DNA of 64,000 nucleotides, taken from Bacillus sp. 2205SS5-2. Its GTDB lineage: Bacteria; Bacillota; Bacilli; Bacillales; Bacillaceae_K. How positions within the stretch are numbered: the stretch's first letter is position 1; each line of letters begins with the position of its first letter. The notes under the pieces are model-generated. The model saw nothing but the letters and a program-made list of their open reading frames with translations. It did not search any database and was not told the DNA's origin. Both the position numbers and the translations under genes were made by a program. The stretch spans positions 23,155 through 87,154 of the forward strand of contig NZ_JAYKTS010000019.1 in NCBI RefSeq assembly GCF_037024155.1, read 5' to 3'. Positions 8,716 through 17,053 of the stretch are shown piece by piece.

Positions 8716-8773
8716 AAAAGTCTATATTCTGATTGAAAAAGAAAGGTCACGTGGCATCTTATTGTCTTTTATT

Positions 8774-8937
8774 GAGGCTCTTTTCGTATACATTGTGGTA
8801 TTTCATCTGATTTTTAATTAAATTGCCCATTTCACTGATGATTTCCGTCAAATATAGACGAAATGATGCCCGAAACAAAACTATATCAACGTTTATAGAC
8901 TGGTTCGAAATGCCACAAACTTTGCGAAAACAGCCTT
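8774..8937 (+). repeat. dispersed inverted-terminus repeat, best-preserved copy
   Basis: About 164 bp starting AGGCTCTTTTCGTATACATT and ending ACTTTGCGAAAACAGCCT. The termini are imperfect inverted repeats of about 22 bp. Internal blocks (TTTCACTGATGATTTCCGTC; GATGCCCGAAAC) recur in the other copies. TTATTG stands on both sides and may be a target duplication, though other copies do not clearly show one. No open reading frame: MITE-like. Confidence 0.82.
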
Positions 8938-9039
8938 TATTGAACGAAATTACCACTCAATAGGATCATTCTTATGGTTATTGAATTATATAGCGCATTT
9001 CATACCAATGAAACTACAAGGAAGGAAGAAGAAAAGACA

Positions 9040-10161
9040 ATGAAAATTCTATTAAAAAATGCACTCGTCTACCCCATCACGTCTTCTTCTTTTCAAGGAG
9101 ACGTGATGGTGATTGACAAATCCATCGCAAAAATGGCTCCTTCGATACCCGCAACTCCTGAAATGAAAGTCTTCGATTGTCAAGGAGCCCATCTTTTCCC
9201 TGGCTTTATCGATGCGCATACTCATCTCCGTTTATATGACGAGGGAACAGGCTGGGCAGGCAATGATGCAAATGAAACTGTTGATCCGCTTACCCCACAG
9301 ATTCGTGCTTTCGATGGAGTCTATCCATTGGATCCAGGCTTTCAAGATGCATTAAAATATGGCGTCACCACGGTTAATGTCATGCCAGGTAGTTCTAATG
9401 TCATCGGAGGGACGACGACTGTTTTAAAAACAACCGGTAAAAACGTATCAGATATGATCATTTTATCTACTTCTGGATTAAAAATCGCTCTTGGAGAAAA
9501 TCCGAAACGAATTCACTCCAATGGAAAAGAAAATTCCATTACCCGGATGGGGATTATGGGGATGCTTCGAGAAGCCTTTTCCCGTGCCTTCTACAAGACA
9601 AATGAAGAAAATCTTCGGTCATTACCTATCATTCAAGCTTTAAGACGCGAAATTCCGGTTCGTATTCATGCACACCGAGCAGATGATATCTTATCAGAAC
9701 TTCGCTTTTCGCAAGAATTTAATCTTGATTTACGCATCGAGCATTGTACAGAAGGACATCTCATTGCTGAAGAGTTAGCTAATTTAGATTTAAAAGTGAC
9801 TGTCGGCCCTACCTTTACAAGGAGATCAAAGGTGGAACTAAAAAACAAAAGTTGGAACACTTACTGGAGCCTTATGAAACATGGGGTGGAGGTATCCATC
9901 ACGACTGACCACCCTTACACCCCGATTCAGTATTTGAATATTTGTGCAGCCATTGCCGTTCGAGAAGGTTTAGATGAAGACCTCGCCTTAAAAACTATCA
10001 CCATTTATCCCGCTCGAAACTTGAAAGTCGATGATCGGGTTGGCAGTATTGAAGAAGGCAAAGACGCTGATATTGTCCTTTGGAATCACCATCCATTTCA
10101 ATTTATGGCAAAGCCTATCCTTACGATGATTAATGGCGAAGTGGTGTTTCATAGTTTGTAG
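9040..10161 (+). CDS. amidohydrolase (imidazolonepropionase-like)
   Basis: 373 aa metal-dependent hydrolase of the amidohydrolase superfamily, substrate unknown. Metal-binding motifs appear in order: FIDAHTHLRL (HxH, about 58-62), HAHRADD, RIEHCTEGH and TTDHPYTP with the final Asp. The N-terminal (KNALVYPITS) and C-terminal (VGSIEEGKDADIVLWNHHP) segments form the usual small beta sandwich. The ATG at 9040 follows GGAAGGAAGAAG; the upstream in-frame ATG at 8974 is rejected because it has no site. Monocistronic between a repeat and the GNAT leader. Confidence 0.92.
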   Translation: MKILLKNALVYPITSSSFQGDVMVIDKSIAKMAPSIPATPEMKVFDCQGAHLFPGFIDAHTHLRLYDEGTGWAGNDANETVDPLTPQIRAFDGVYPLDPGFQDALKYGVTTVNVMPGSSNVIGGTTTVLKTTGKNVSDMIILSTSGLKIALGENPKRIHSNGKENSITRMGIMGMLREAFSRAFYKTNEENLRSLPIIQALRREIPVRIHAHRADDILSELRFSQEFNLDLRIEHCTEGHLIAEELANLDLKVTVGPTFTRRSKVELKNKSWNTYWSLMKHGVEVSITTDHPYTPIQYLNICAAIAVREGLDEDLALKTITIYPARNLKVDDRVGSIEEGKDADIVLWNHHPFQFMAKPILTMINGEVVFHSL

Positions 10162-10252
10162 AATCCTTGGGAATTATTTCTTATAAAAAAATAAAATTAA
10201 TAGTAGCAAAAAGAATTTTTTTTTAGTATGATACGAAAATAAACAAATAAAT

Positions 10253-10270
10253 ATACGAATCAATTCGCAT
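10253..10270. promoter_or_regulatory. inverted repeat, possible operator
   Basis: ATACGAAT-CA-ATTCGCAT is an 18-bp nearly perfect palindrome 30 bases before the structured leader. A TTGACT hexamer follows at 10272 and a TATGAT lies upstream at 10227-10232, but no well-spaced promoter pair could be fixed. Confidence 0.35.
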
Positions 10271-10297
10271 ATTGACTTAGTGAAATATTGTGTGCAA

Positions 10298-10445
10298 TTG
10301 AGGGAAGGCAAATGGTGCGCCACCGATACAAGTCGGTTCTAGTGGGTTCGATTCCCACCCCGAAATTTTTTATGTTAGCTAATGAAAAATTTCGAGGGTG
10401 GTATTCGGATTCTCTATCCGACTGCCCTCTAGTGGAGGGAAAAAA
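10298..10445 (+). promoter_or_regulatory. structured leader RNA with a tRNA-like domain
   Basis: 10298-10365 can fold like a tRNA. The T-arm GTGGG-TTCGATT-CCCAC is perfect, with a canonical loop. ACCGA/TCGGT forms an anticodon-like arm with a 6-base loop, a GGC/GCC pair forms a D-arm with GG in the loop, and an acceptor stem pairs 5 of 7. Downstream are three mutually exclusive helices. CCCCGAAATTTTT pairs with AAAAATTTCGAGGG. GAGGG (10394-10398) can instead pair with CCCTC (10425-10429). CCCTC can instead pair with GAGGG (10435-10439), which contains the ribosome-binding site. This is the logic of a translational riboswitch. No known family was recognised. Confidence 0.6.
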
Positions 10446-11003
10446 ATGCTTAAAAAACGTGACTTACACGAATGTCATGACCTTTATGAGCTAATGGCGC
10501 ACCCGGATGTCTTCCCTTTTGTGCGTCATAAAGCATATTCTTATGATGAATTTGTCTTTTTGACAAAGAAAACGATGGAAGCTGAAGAAAGCGGAGAACT
10601 GATCTCTAGAACCATTTTGGATGAATGGGGCAATGCCATCGGTACTATTAACCTATTTGATATCGAAGAAGCAGCAGGCTTCCTTGGCACTTGGCTTGGA
10701 AAACCGTTTCATGGGAAAGGATATAATGTTCCTGCTAAAGACGCATTTTTTCAAGAACTTTTTTATGACCTCGGAATGGAAACGATTTTTATGCGTATTC
10801 GCAAAGAGAATCCTCGCTCTCGAAAAGCAGCCGAAAAACTTCCTTATGTTGTAAAAGCTAATGAAACACGTGCTCATCTGTATCAACAGTTAAATCACGC
10901 TGGAGATATTTATGATCTTTACGAAATTCCTAAAGATTTATATACTCTTCATATTTTACGTCATCCTGAGGAAGACCAAGAAATTCAAGCTCTTGAAGCC
11001 TAA
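10446..11003 (+). CDS. GNAT-family N-acetyltransferase
   Basis: 185 aa. Its fold resembles RimJ/RimL-type GNAT acetyltransferases: an N-terminal LHECHDLYELMAHPDVFPFV strand-helix, a central AGFLGTWLGKPFHGKGYNVP that carries the degenerate acetyl-CoA-binding loop, and a late ENPRSRKAAEKL helix. The substrate is unknown. The ATG at 10446 is preceded by GGAGGG, which lies in the 3' arm of the last leader hairpin, so translation is probably gated by the upstream RNA. An in-frame ATG at 10398 lies inside the leader and is not used. A truncated second GNAT fragment lies just downstream. Confidence 0.86.
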   Translation: MLKKRDLHECHDLYELMAHPDVFPFVRHKAYSYDEFVFLTKKTMEAEESGELISRTILDEWGNAIGTINLFDIEEAAGFLGTWLGKPFHGKGYNVPAKDAFFQELFYDLGMETIFMRIRKENPRSRKAAEKLPYVVKANETRAHLYQQLNHAGDIYDLYEIPKDLYTLHILRHPEEDQEIQALEA

Positions 11004-11030
11004 CAACGCGTCTGACTAGAGGGGCTTCGT

Positions 11031-11166
11031 TTGAAAACTATCCAAACTAGAGATTTCAGAACCATTGCTTTACTCAACAAACATTTGCAAGAATTTCACG
11101 GAGCGCTTTATCGAGTTTTTCAAAAAAAAATAACAAATGATGATTTTTGTAATCCTTTTCCAGACT
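11031..11166 (+). pseudogene. N-terminal remnant of a GNAT acetyltransferase
   Basis: About 45 codons starting at a TTG after the GNAT gene read like a GNAT N-terminus (IQTRDFRTIALLNKHLQEFH) and then stop. The acetyl-CoA-binding half is missing. I infer a decayed neighbour gene; the identification rests on the short N-terminal pattern only. Confidence 0.45.
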
Positions 11167-11540
11167 GAGGACTAGAGTAGTGCGGGATAGCTTGGATCGA
11201 ATAACAGCGCTACGACGAAAATCCATTCTGAAGCTCATTCAAGTATTTGGATAATTGGATACAAAGCACTTAACAAAAGCCTGCTAACGTGTTCTTAGCA
11301 ATAAAGATTATCGCAAATGAACAATAGAAACATCTTCTATTAATTCGCAAACTAACACTTACTGGAAACAGCACGCGAAAAGCTCATAGTATTAATTGAG
11401 TCAGTATATACTGAGGAGAAAATACAAAAAATCAAGCTAAACAACACCTTATTTCCCACATTTATAGCAAGTGAAATAACAATAAATATTGAATACCAAA
11501 GAGGTTGGAGTATTTAAGGATTCCATCACTTTTTTTAATG
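11167..11540. other. spacer without recognisable genes
   Basis: No open frame of useful length and no clear signal between the GNAT remnant and the dispersed repeat; probably decayed coding sequence. Confidence 0.5.
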
Positions 11541-11703
11541 AAGGCTCTTTTCGTATACATTTTGCTTTTTCTTCTAATTTTTGACTACTTCCCCCCTTTC
11601 ACTGTTGATTTCCATTAAAAACAGATGAAATGATTCCCAAAATAAATCTAATTCGTAGATAATAAATTGATACTTAAAGCAAGAAACTTTGCGAAAACAG
11701 CCT
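11541..11703 (+). repeat. dispersed inverted-terminus repeat copy
   Basis: Starts AGGCTCTTTTCGTATACATT and ends ACTTTGCGAAAACAGCCT with the shared middle TTTCACTGTTGATTTCCATT. Same orientation as the copy at 8774. It abuts the terminator of the carotenoid operon. Confidence 0.8.
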
Positions 11704-11707
11704 CAAC

Positions 11708-11738
11708 AAAAAAGAGCTACAGAGAGTAGCTCTTTTTT
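11708..11738. terminator. bidirectional intrinsic terminator
   Basis: AAAAAAGAGCTAC and GTAGCTCTTTTTT form a strong hairpin with T runs in both directions. It lies immediately after the murG-like stop, ending the minus-strand carotenoid operon. Confidence 0.9.
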
Positions 11739-11740
11739 GT

Positions 11741-12820
11741 CTAACCTTTTGTCTTTATCATCGACGTTAGCTGTGTGTACATTTCTTCGATTGTGAGAGC
11801 ACCATTTGACGTTTCCATGGCTTGAACCATATCAGATTGCTTTTCCTTTAGTTGACGAACTGCTGTTAAAAAGCTATCACTTGTTAGTTCTTCTTCTTCT
11901 AATTTGAGAGCATAGCCTTGTTTCACGAACGAATCTGCATTAGCGATTTGATCACCTCGACTTGCTTGACGGGAAAGGGGAATAAGTAACATCGGTTTTT
12001 TTAATGCGACAAATTCAAAAATTGAGTTGGATCCTGCTCGACTAATAACATAGCTAGTAGCAGCCATGAAGTCAGGCAATTCGGTGGTCACGTATTCAAA
12101 TTGCTTGTAGCCTTCGCGAGCAATCGTCGAATCGATATTCCCCTTCCCGCAAATATGTAGGATTTGGAATGTTTTCAATAGTTCTTCTAAATTGGATCGA
12201 ACGGATTCATTGATTTTCTTTGCTCCTAAGCTACCGCCCATTACGAGTAGAATGGGTTTAGCACTATGAAAATCAGCTAATCTTCGTCCTTTTTTCGCCT
12301 CCCCTGCAAATAGCTCTCGTCGAATCACCGCACCTGCACAAACAGCTTTTTCCTCTGGTAGATGTTTGACCGTTTCTGGAAAAGTCGTAAATATTTTGGT
12401 CGCAAATGGGGCAGCGAGTTTATTCGCTAGCCCAGGAGTGAAGTCAGACTCGTGGACTGCTACTGGGACCCCTGCCATTTTAGCTGCCATCACAACTGGG
12501 ACGGACACAAAACCACCTTTTGAGAAAATAATTTCAGGTTTTTCCTTTTTGATCGCCGTAAGCGCTTCTACAAAGCCTTTCATCACGCGAAAAGGATCGG
12601 AAAAATTCTTCCAAGAAAAATACCGGCGCAGTTTACCACTAGAAATGCCGATATATGGTACCTGGCAAAACCCTTCCGTAATGATCTCTTTTTCAATGCC
12701 ATTTCTAGATCCTATATATGACACTTTCCAACCTTGTTCTAGAAAAAAAGGAATTAAAGCTGCATTCACCGTAACATGCCCGGCGGAACCACCGCCTGTA
12801 AATAATATTCGTTTATTCAT
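11741..12820 (-). CDS. murG: MurG-type UDP-GlcNAc glycosyltransferase
   Basis: 359 aa, GT28 family. It has the MurG N-terminal loop ([14 protein letters not shown]), [17 protein letters not shown] and the [15 protein letters not shown] acceptor segment. The C-terminal nucleotide-sugar site has [12 protein letters not shown] and [16 protein letters not shown]. Canonical MurG adds GlcNAc to lipid I at the inner membrane face. It is the last gene of the carotenoid operon, overlapping the desaturase by 8 bases. It is therefore either a second MurG or a glycosyltransferase recruited for carotenoid glycosylation. The fold call is firm; the acceptor is uncertain. The sequence resembles the second MurG seen in some Bacillus. 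Confidence 0.88.
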   Translation of the reverse strand: MNKRILFTGGGSAGHVTVNAALIPFFLEQGWKVSYIGSRNGIEKEIITEGFCQVPYIGISSGKLRRYFSWKNFSDPFRVMKGFVEALTAIKKEKPEIIFSKGGFVSVPVVMAAKMAGVPVAVHESDFTPGLANKLAAPFATKIFTTFPETVKHLPEEKAVCAGAVIRRELFAGEAKKGRRLADFHSAKPILLVMGGSLGAKKINESVRSNLEELLKTFQILHICGKGNIDSTIAREGYKQFEYVTTELPDFMAATSYVISRAGSNSIFEFVALKKPMLLIPLSRQASRGDQIANADSFVKQGYALKLEEEELTSDSFLTAVRQLKEKQSDMVQAMETSNGALTIEEMYTQLTSMIKTKG

Positions 12821-14312
12821 CTATCTTACTCCGTTCTTTAGTAGTTTGCTTATGGTCTTTCAAGACAATTCGTTTTGCTACATTGACTCCTGAAATCGTC
12901 ACCATTGGCGAGCCTCCACCTGGATGCGTCGTGCCCCCAACATAATAGAGATTTTCTATATCTCTACTTTGATTGAACGGACGTAAAAAACTGTCCTTCA
13001 TGCTATGTGAAGAAACACCGTACAATGCACCTTTATACGCTGAAAATGTATCGCGAATAAATTGAGGCGGGTAGATTTTCTCGACCTCAAGATACTGTCG
13101 AATGGGGACACCCATCCTTTCTAGCTTATCATACACTTTCTCTTTGTACGCAGAAATTTGTTTTTCGTTCATTTCGATAGCCGGTGCATTGACTAAAATA
13201 AAGAAATTACTGCCCTTCGATCTCTCAGGATCGGTTTTTACTGAATGACTAACGTAAATGGTTGGATCATCCGGTAGTTTATGATGGAGGAAAATATCTT
13301 CAAATTCAGAATGATAGTCTCCTGTAAAAAAAACATGATGATGATGAACCTGTTCTTGTCGCTGATTTAAACCAGCTAAAATAACAAATGCCGAAATCGA
13401 AGGTTCATAGGCATCTAATTTTTCATCAGTAAGACTTGGGCGTTCTGCTTCAGTTAATAATTTTTTTGAAGCAGTAATAAAATCTCCATTAATGATTATT
13501 TCAGCAGCTACCCTTTTCTCCCCATTGGATAGGAGCAAACCATATGCCTTCTTATTCTTGAGTAATATTTTTTCTACTTTCGTATCAAACGTCACCTTGC
13601 CGCCGAGCTTTTGAAAGAGTTTGAGAAAACCCTTGGCAATATTCGTATTGCCACCGATAGTGTAATACACGCCCTCATTCATTTCAAGGTGACCTATCAA
13701 CGAAAAGGTTGCTGGGCATTGGTAAGGAGAAGATCCGATGTAGGTGGCATAGCGATTAAATGTCATTAAGATCTTTTCATTGGAAAAATAGCGTTCATGA
13801 AAATGTGCTAACTTCTCAAACGGGCGAACCTTCATCAGTGCAAAGCCTAATCGTAGCGAAAGATAGTCCTTCCAAGAAGTAAATGGCGCATAAAAAAATG
13901 ATAGTTCGGCTTCCTTATATATCCTTTCTACTTCTGCTAAATAGTCCGGATAAGCTCTACTACCCTTTTCATCCAACTCCTCAAATTGAGCGAGCATATT
14001 GGCTACGTCCGTTGTTTGCTGAAAAATTGTTCCATCTTCCCATTGATTTACAGTATGTGCATTTAATTTCAGAAATGAGAAATAGTCGTCAGGATTTTCG
14101 CCCGTTTCTGCAACTACATTTTGAAACACTCGGGGCATGGTGATCGTATTTGGGCCATAGTCAAAGGAGTACCCATCGATTTCTACTGGCATCATTTTCC
14201 CACCTGCGTGAGCGTTTTGTTCAATAATTTCTACTTGATAACCCTTATGCTGAAGTGTAATTCCTGCAGCTAAACCACCAAGTCCTGCTCCTACGATAAG
14301 AATTTTTTTCAT
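12813..14312 (-). CDS. CrtI/CrtN-type phytoene (diapophytoene) desaturase family oxidoreductase
   Basis: About 499 aa FAD enzyme. The N-terminus [15 protein letters not shown] is a Rossmann dinucleotide motif, followed by [13 protein letters not shown] and [10 protein letters not shown]. The C-terminus [17 protein letters not shown] is the carotenoid-desaturase signature. It desaturates or oxidises a C30/C40 isoprenoid at the membrane. The start ATG at 14312 overlaps the upstream stop by ATGA and follows AAAGGAAG; 21 extra upstream codons are rejected. Its substrate (desaturase, or CrtP-like oxidase) cannot be decided here. No dehydrosqualene or phytoene synthase gene lies in the window. Confidence 0.9.
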   Translation of the reverse strand: MKKILIVGAGLGGLAAGITLQHKGYQVEIIEQNAHAGGKMMPVEIDGYSFDYGPNTITMPRVFQNVVAETGENPDDYFSFLKLNAHTVNQWEDGTIFQQTTDVANMLAQFEELDEKGSRAYPDYLAEVERIYKEAELSFFYAPFTSWKDYLSLRLGFALMKVRPFEKLAHFHERYFSNEKILMTFNRYATYIGSSPYQCPATFSLIGHLEMNEGVYYTIGGNTNIAKGFLKLFQKLGGKVTFDTKVEKILLKNKKAYGLLLSNGEKRVAAEIIINGDFITASKKLLTEAERPSLTDEKLDAYEPSISAFVILAGLNQRQEQVHHHHVFFTGDYHSEFEDIFLHHKLPDDPTIYVSHSVKTDPERSKGSNFFILVNAPAIEMNEKQISAYKEKVYDKLERMGVPIRQYLEVEKIYPPQFIRDTFSAYKGALYGVSSHSMKDSFLRPFNQSRDIENLYYVGGTTHPGGGSPMVTISGVNVAKRIVLKDHKQTTKERSKIDE

Positions 14313-15409
14313 AAGTATGTTCTTCCTTTCCACTCCACTCCTTGCTGTCCTAAAAAGCGAATCATGGAGGCCCAAAGCAAGATAATCAACGTCGCACTAG
14401 CAAACGGAGTGAGTAAAAAATGCCATCGTTCGCCCCTATTCGCTACGTCCACTAGTCCGGTTTGTAAGAAGGTGAGTAGCAACGGAACGATCAGTAACAG
14501 GCTTCCTGTTATGAAACCAGCAAGAGCCAATCCGAGAGGCAATACATAACAGGTAAAATACACTAATGTAAAGACCCCAACAGCAAAAGGTGATTTCCCT
14601 AAGCCAATGTATATATTTTTAAGAAATCCTTGCCAAACTTCTTGATTCGTTTCATACATTTTACAGGTTGAGACTCTCGATATATTTGCAAGGGTTACGC
14701 GGTAGCCTTTTTTCTTCAGTAAACGAGCGAAGTGTACATCCTCCAGTAGAGAGTTCTTTAGCGCCTTGTGTCCCCCCACTTGTTGATATGCTTTGGATTC
14801 AACAAACATAAATGCACCATGAGCAGCGGTAAATGCCGACCACTTCGTTCGATTACTTATTAGATTTGGTAGCAAGGTAAAGACGAAAAAATGTTGAAAC
14901 GGAACTAACAACTTTGCTAGAAAAGGTTTCGTTTGGAAATGTGAAAATCCACTAACCATACTCGATTGATAGGTCTTAATCAAGTAGAGGGCTTGTTGAA
15001 CAGCGTCTTTACCGACAGAAATATCAGCATCAAGAAAAAAGAAATAGTCCCCTTCCGCCTCCGAAGCTAAGCGATGACATGCATGAACTTTTCCGACCCA
15101 GCCATTTGGCAACGAAACACCGTCCATAAGACGAAACCTGTTGTCTCCGGCAATTGCTGTAGATAATAAACGGTTCGTCTGATCCGTTGATTGATCATCC
15201 AAGAGGAGAAATTCAGTGTGTGTATACGATAAATTCTTTAGTGTCTGTATTAATTCAGGAACATTTCTTTCTTCATTTCGAAGTGGAACAAGAACCGAGA
15301 CTAGGGATTTTTCGTTCTGGTCAATCCGTTTTAAACTCGGCATAGTTTGGATATTTACAATTGTAAACAGGATACTTAGTGTTAATAGCCCTATCAAAAT
15401 AAAGATCAA
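14309..15409 (-). CDS. GT2 glycosyltransferase (CrtQ-like)
   Basis: 366 aa membrane glycosyltransferase. It has an N-terminal hydrophobic anchor, then a GT-A domain with SVLVPLRNEERNVPELI, LLLDDQSTDQT and the DADIS metal motif, plus LLEDVHFARLLKKKGYR. C-terminal hydrophobic segments lie at about 275-355. It resembles the glycosyltransferases of the staphyloxanthin type, which glycosylate a carotenoid carboxylate. The TTG at 15409 is the start: GGGGGAG precedes it by 6 bases, and it overlaps the acyltransferase stop (TTGA). Confidence 0.88.
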   Translation of the reverse strand: MIFILIGLLTLSILFTIVNIQTMPSLKRIDQNEKSLVSVLVPLRNEERNVPELIQTLKNLSYTHTEFLLLDDQSTDQTNRLLSTAIAGDNRFRLMDGVSLPNGWVGKVHACHRLASEAEGDYFFFLDADISVGKDAVQQALYLIKTYQSSMVSGFSHFQTKPFLAKLLVPFQHFFVFTLLPNLISNRTKWSAFTAAHGAFMFVESKAYQQVGGHKALKNSLLEDVHFARLLKKKGYRVTLANISRVSTCKMYETNQEVWQGFLKNIYIGLGKSPFAVGVFTLVYFTCYVLPLGLALAGFITGSLLLIVPLLLTFLQTGLVDVANRGERWHFLLTPFASATLIILLWASMIRFLGQQGVEWKGRTYL

Positions 15410-16140
15410 GAAGACTCCCCCTTATGAAAGAACCTTTTCACCGTAGTCGGTAAATCACTTAAAGTTTGAAAACCTTTTAGCAGATTCTCATAATCAACTA
15501 TGTTTTCTTCTATGAGATCAGCTCGAATGTGATTTAACAAACCTTCCACTTTAGTTTGTAGCTCTACCGTTAGATCATCTCGACTTTGGTAATTAGCTTT
15601 CTTAATCAGTGTTTCCTCACCTATGCGAATGAAAAGTTCAGGTCTCTCATAATGCCTAAACGAATAATACATTGCTACCGGGATTACAACTAAAGATTGC
15701 TTTTTTGAAATTAAGTAGCTCGCTCCATTCATAAAGGTTAAGGGTCTTTTTTCTACATGTTCTTCTTTTCCTTGAGGAAAAATCCACAAGCTTTTCTGTT
15801 CATCCAATAACTTTTCCGCAAACTGTAATGACTTTACCATATTTTTAGGAGAAGATGGATCCACTGGGAATGCACCGATTTTTTCAAAAAAAGGATGATC
15901 TATCAGTCCTTGGGCACTCATCATGGCATAGCTATCTTCCTTAATGAGCAAATGATTTAAATAAAAAATAATCAAACCATCCCACCAGGAGGAATGATTC
16001 ACAAGATATAATTTCGACCTAGCAGAAGCTTTTTTTCGTCCATCTACAATATGTATGGCATGAAATTTACGTTTTAATTGAAAGGTTATATATAGGGATA
16101 ATCGCTTTTGAAAATATTTACTTTTTTTAAGATTATTCAT
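15406..16140 (-). CDS. PlsC-like acyltransferase (CrtO-like role)
   Basis: About 244 aa with the lysophospholipid acyltransferase motifs. The HxxxxD block reads VNHSSWWDG, followed by a GAFPVDPSSP loop and an EGxR-equivalent FPQGKEE; the third block is LVVIPVAMYYSF. The active-site His and Asp are present, but the second motif departs from the usual FPEG. In this operon it probably esterifies the carotenoid sugar with a fatty acid. The ATG at 16140 follows GGAG by 8 bases and overlaps the end of the CruF-like gene. Confidence 0.86.
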   Translation of the reverse strand: MNNLKKSKYFQKRLSLYITFQLKRKFHAIHIVDGRKKASARSKLYLVNHSSWWDGLIIFYLNHLLIKEDSYAMMSAQGLIDHPFFEKIGAFPVDPSSPKNMVKSLQFAEKLLDEQKSLWIFPQGKEEHVEKRPLTFMNGASYLISKKQSLVVIPVAMYYSFRHYERPELFIRIGEETLIKKANYQSRDDLTVELQTKVEGLLNHIRADLIEENIVDYENLLKGFQTLSDLPTTVKRFFHKGESS

Positions 16141-16906
16141 TGTGCACACTCCATTTCCTGAATGACATGGCCAAAATAAAACTAATCATTGTTATCGTTA
16201 CACCCACTAGTAATCCATTTACAACGGCTGTTAGAAGAAACATTCCTAAAACGAGTAAATATAATAGTCTCATTCGACGTTCCCACACTGAATCGGAATT
16301 GAAGGTTTTTTCTGAGACAAAAATATAGATAAGAGATTGTAAGAAAAAAGACACGAAAAACCAACCAAAAAAATTTTTCGTAGGAATGTTATAATATACT
16401 CCTCCTTCATCCCAAATCCAATATTCTTTTACAATGAAAGCCACAGGATCAATTATTAAATCCATCGTCACCGCTAGCAATGACGTCCCTACTGCATAGA
16501 GAATGCCCCTTGATATCGTTTTATTTAGTTGGAGCAAAGGAATAAAAAACGCCATACTCGTAACAATGACCATAACCCAAGCGAATCCAATCGTAAGAGG
16601 GACACCCAAAATTTGAATGCCAAAATCCTGTTCATAGTGATATTGACCAAAAATCAATCCATACTTCACTCCTAGAAATTCAGCAAAAATAGTTATTCCA
16701 AACACGAATAGCACAAATAGGAATATAAACATCCGTTTAGTAAAAGATAATAGCCAATAAATACAGGCTACAGTACCCGCTAAATACAAAAACACAGCGT
16801 TGGCCCATTCTAAACCTAGCGGTAGCAAATTAAAGCCGACTAACGCCAACCCTACTACATACCAAATGAGAAATATCCCCCATATCCACTCAATGATTGA
16901 TATCAT
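16133..16906 (-). CDS. carotenoid biosynthesis protein (CruF/DUF422)
   Basis: 257 aa with seven or so hydrophobic segments. Conserved polar clusters are FAEFLGVKYGLIFGQYHY and TMDLIIDPVAFIVKEYWIW, characteristic of the CruF/DUF422 family, which acts as a carotenoid hydratase or an unassigned carotenoid step. The ATG at 16906 has AAAGGAGA just upstream; 15 extra upstream codons are rejected. It is the first gene of a five-gene minus-strand operon whose members overlap by 4-17 bases, implying tight coupling. Confidence 0.9.
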   Translation of the reverse strand: MISIIEWIWGIFLIWYVVGLALVGFNLLPLGLEWANAVFLYLAGTVACIYWLLSFTKRMFIFLFVLFVFGITIFAEFLGVKYGLIFGQYHYEQDFGIQILGVPLTIGFAWVMVIVTSMAFFIPLLQLNKTISRGILYAVGTSLLAVTMDLIIDPVAFIVKEYWIWDEGGVYYNIPTKNFFGWFFVSFFLQSLIYIFVSEKTFNSDSVWERRMRLLYLLVLGMFLLTAVVNGLLVGVTITMISFILAMSFRKWSVHNE

Positions 16907-16969
16907 ATCTGTCTCCTTTCTGAAGATGTCAATCAGCTCTCTTTTACACAAAAAACTGAATTATTCAAA

Positions 16970-17000
16970 TGCTTTTAAAATGAGCTTCCTGTGCTATAAT
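16970..17000 (+). promoter_or_regulatory. SigA-type promoter of the MATE gene
   Basis: TATAAT at 16995-17000 with an extended TGC just before it. A weak -35 (TGCTTT) lies 19 bases upstream. It drives the MATE gene starting at 17054. Confidence 0.6.
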
Positions 17001-17053
17001 TTACCACATTAGCTATGTATGTGCTTACTAGATGTGTAAAAGGAGATCTCTTT

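Noticed and set aside
10298..10365. Functional tRNA gene
   Set aside because: Two acceptor mismatches and a 6-base anticodon loop; it reads as tRNA-like but not as a working tRNA.
10380..10445. T-box riboswitch before the GNAT gene
   Set aside because: GAGGGTGG recalls the T-box core, but the rest of the antiterminator and a specifier stem are absent, and the gene is not an aminoacyl-tRNA or amino-acid gene.
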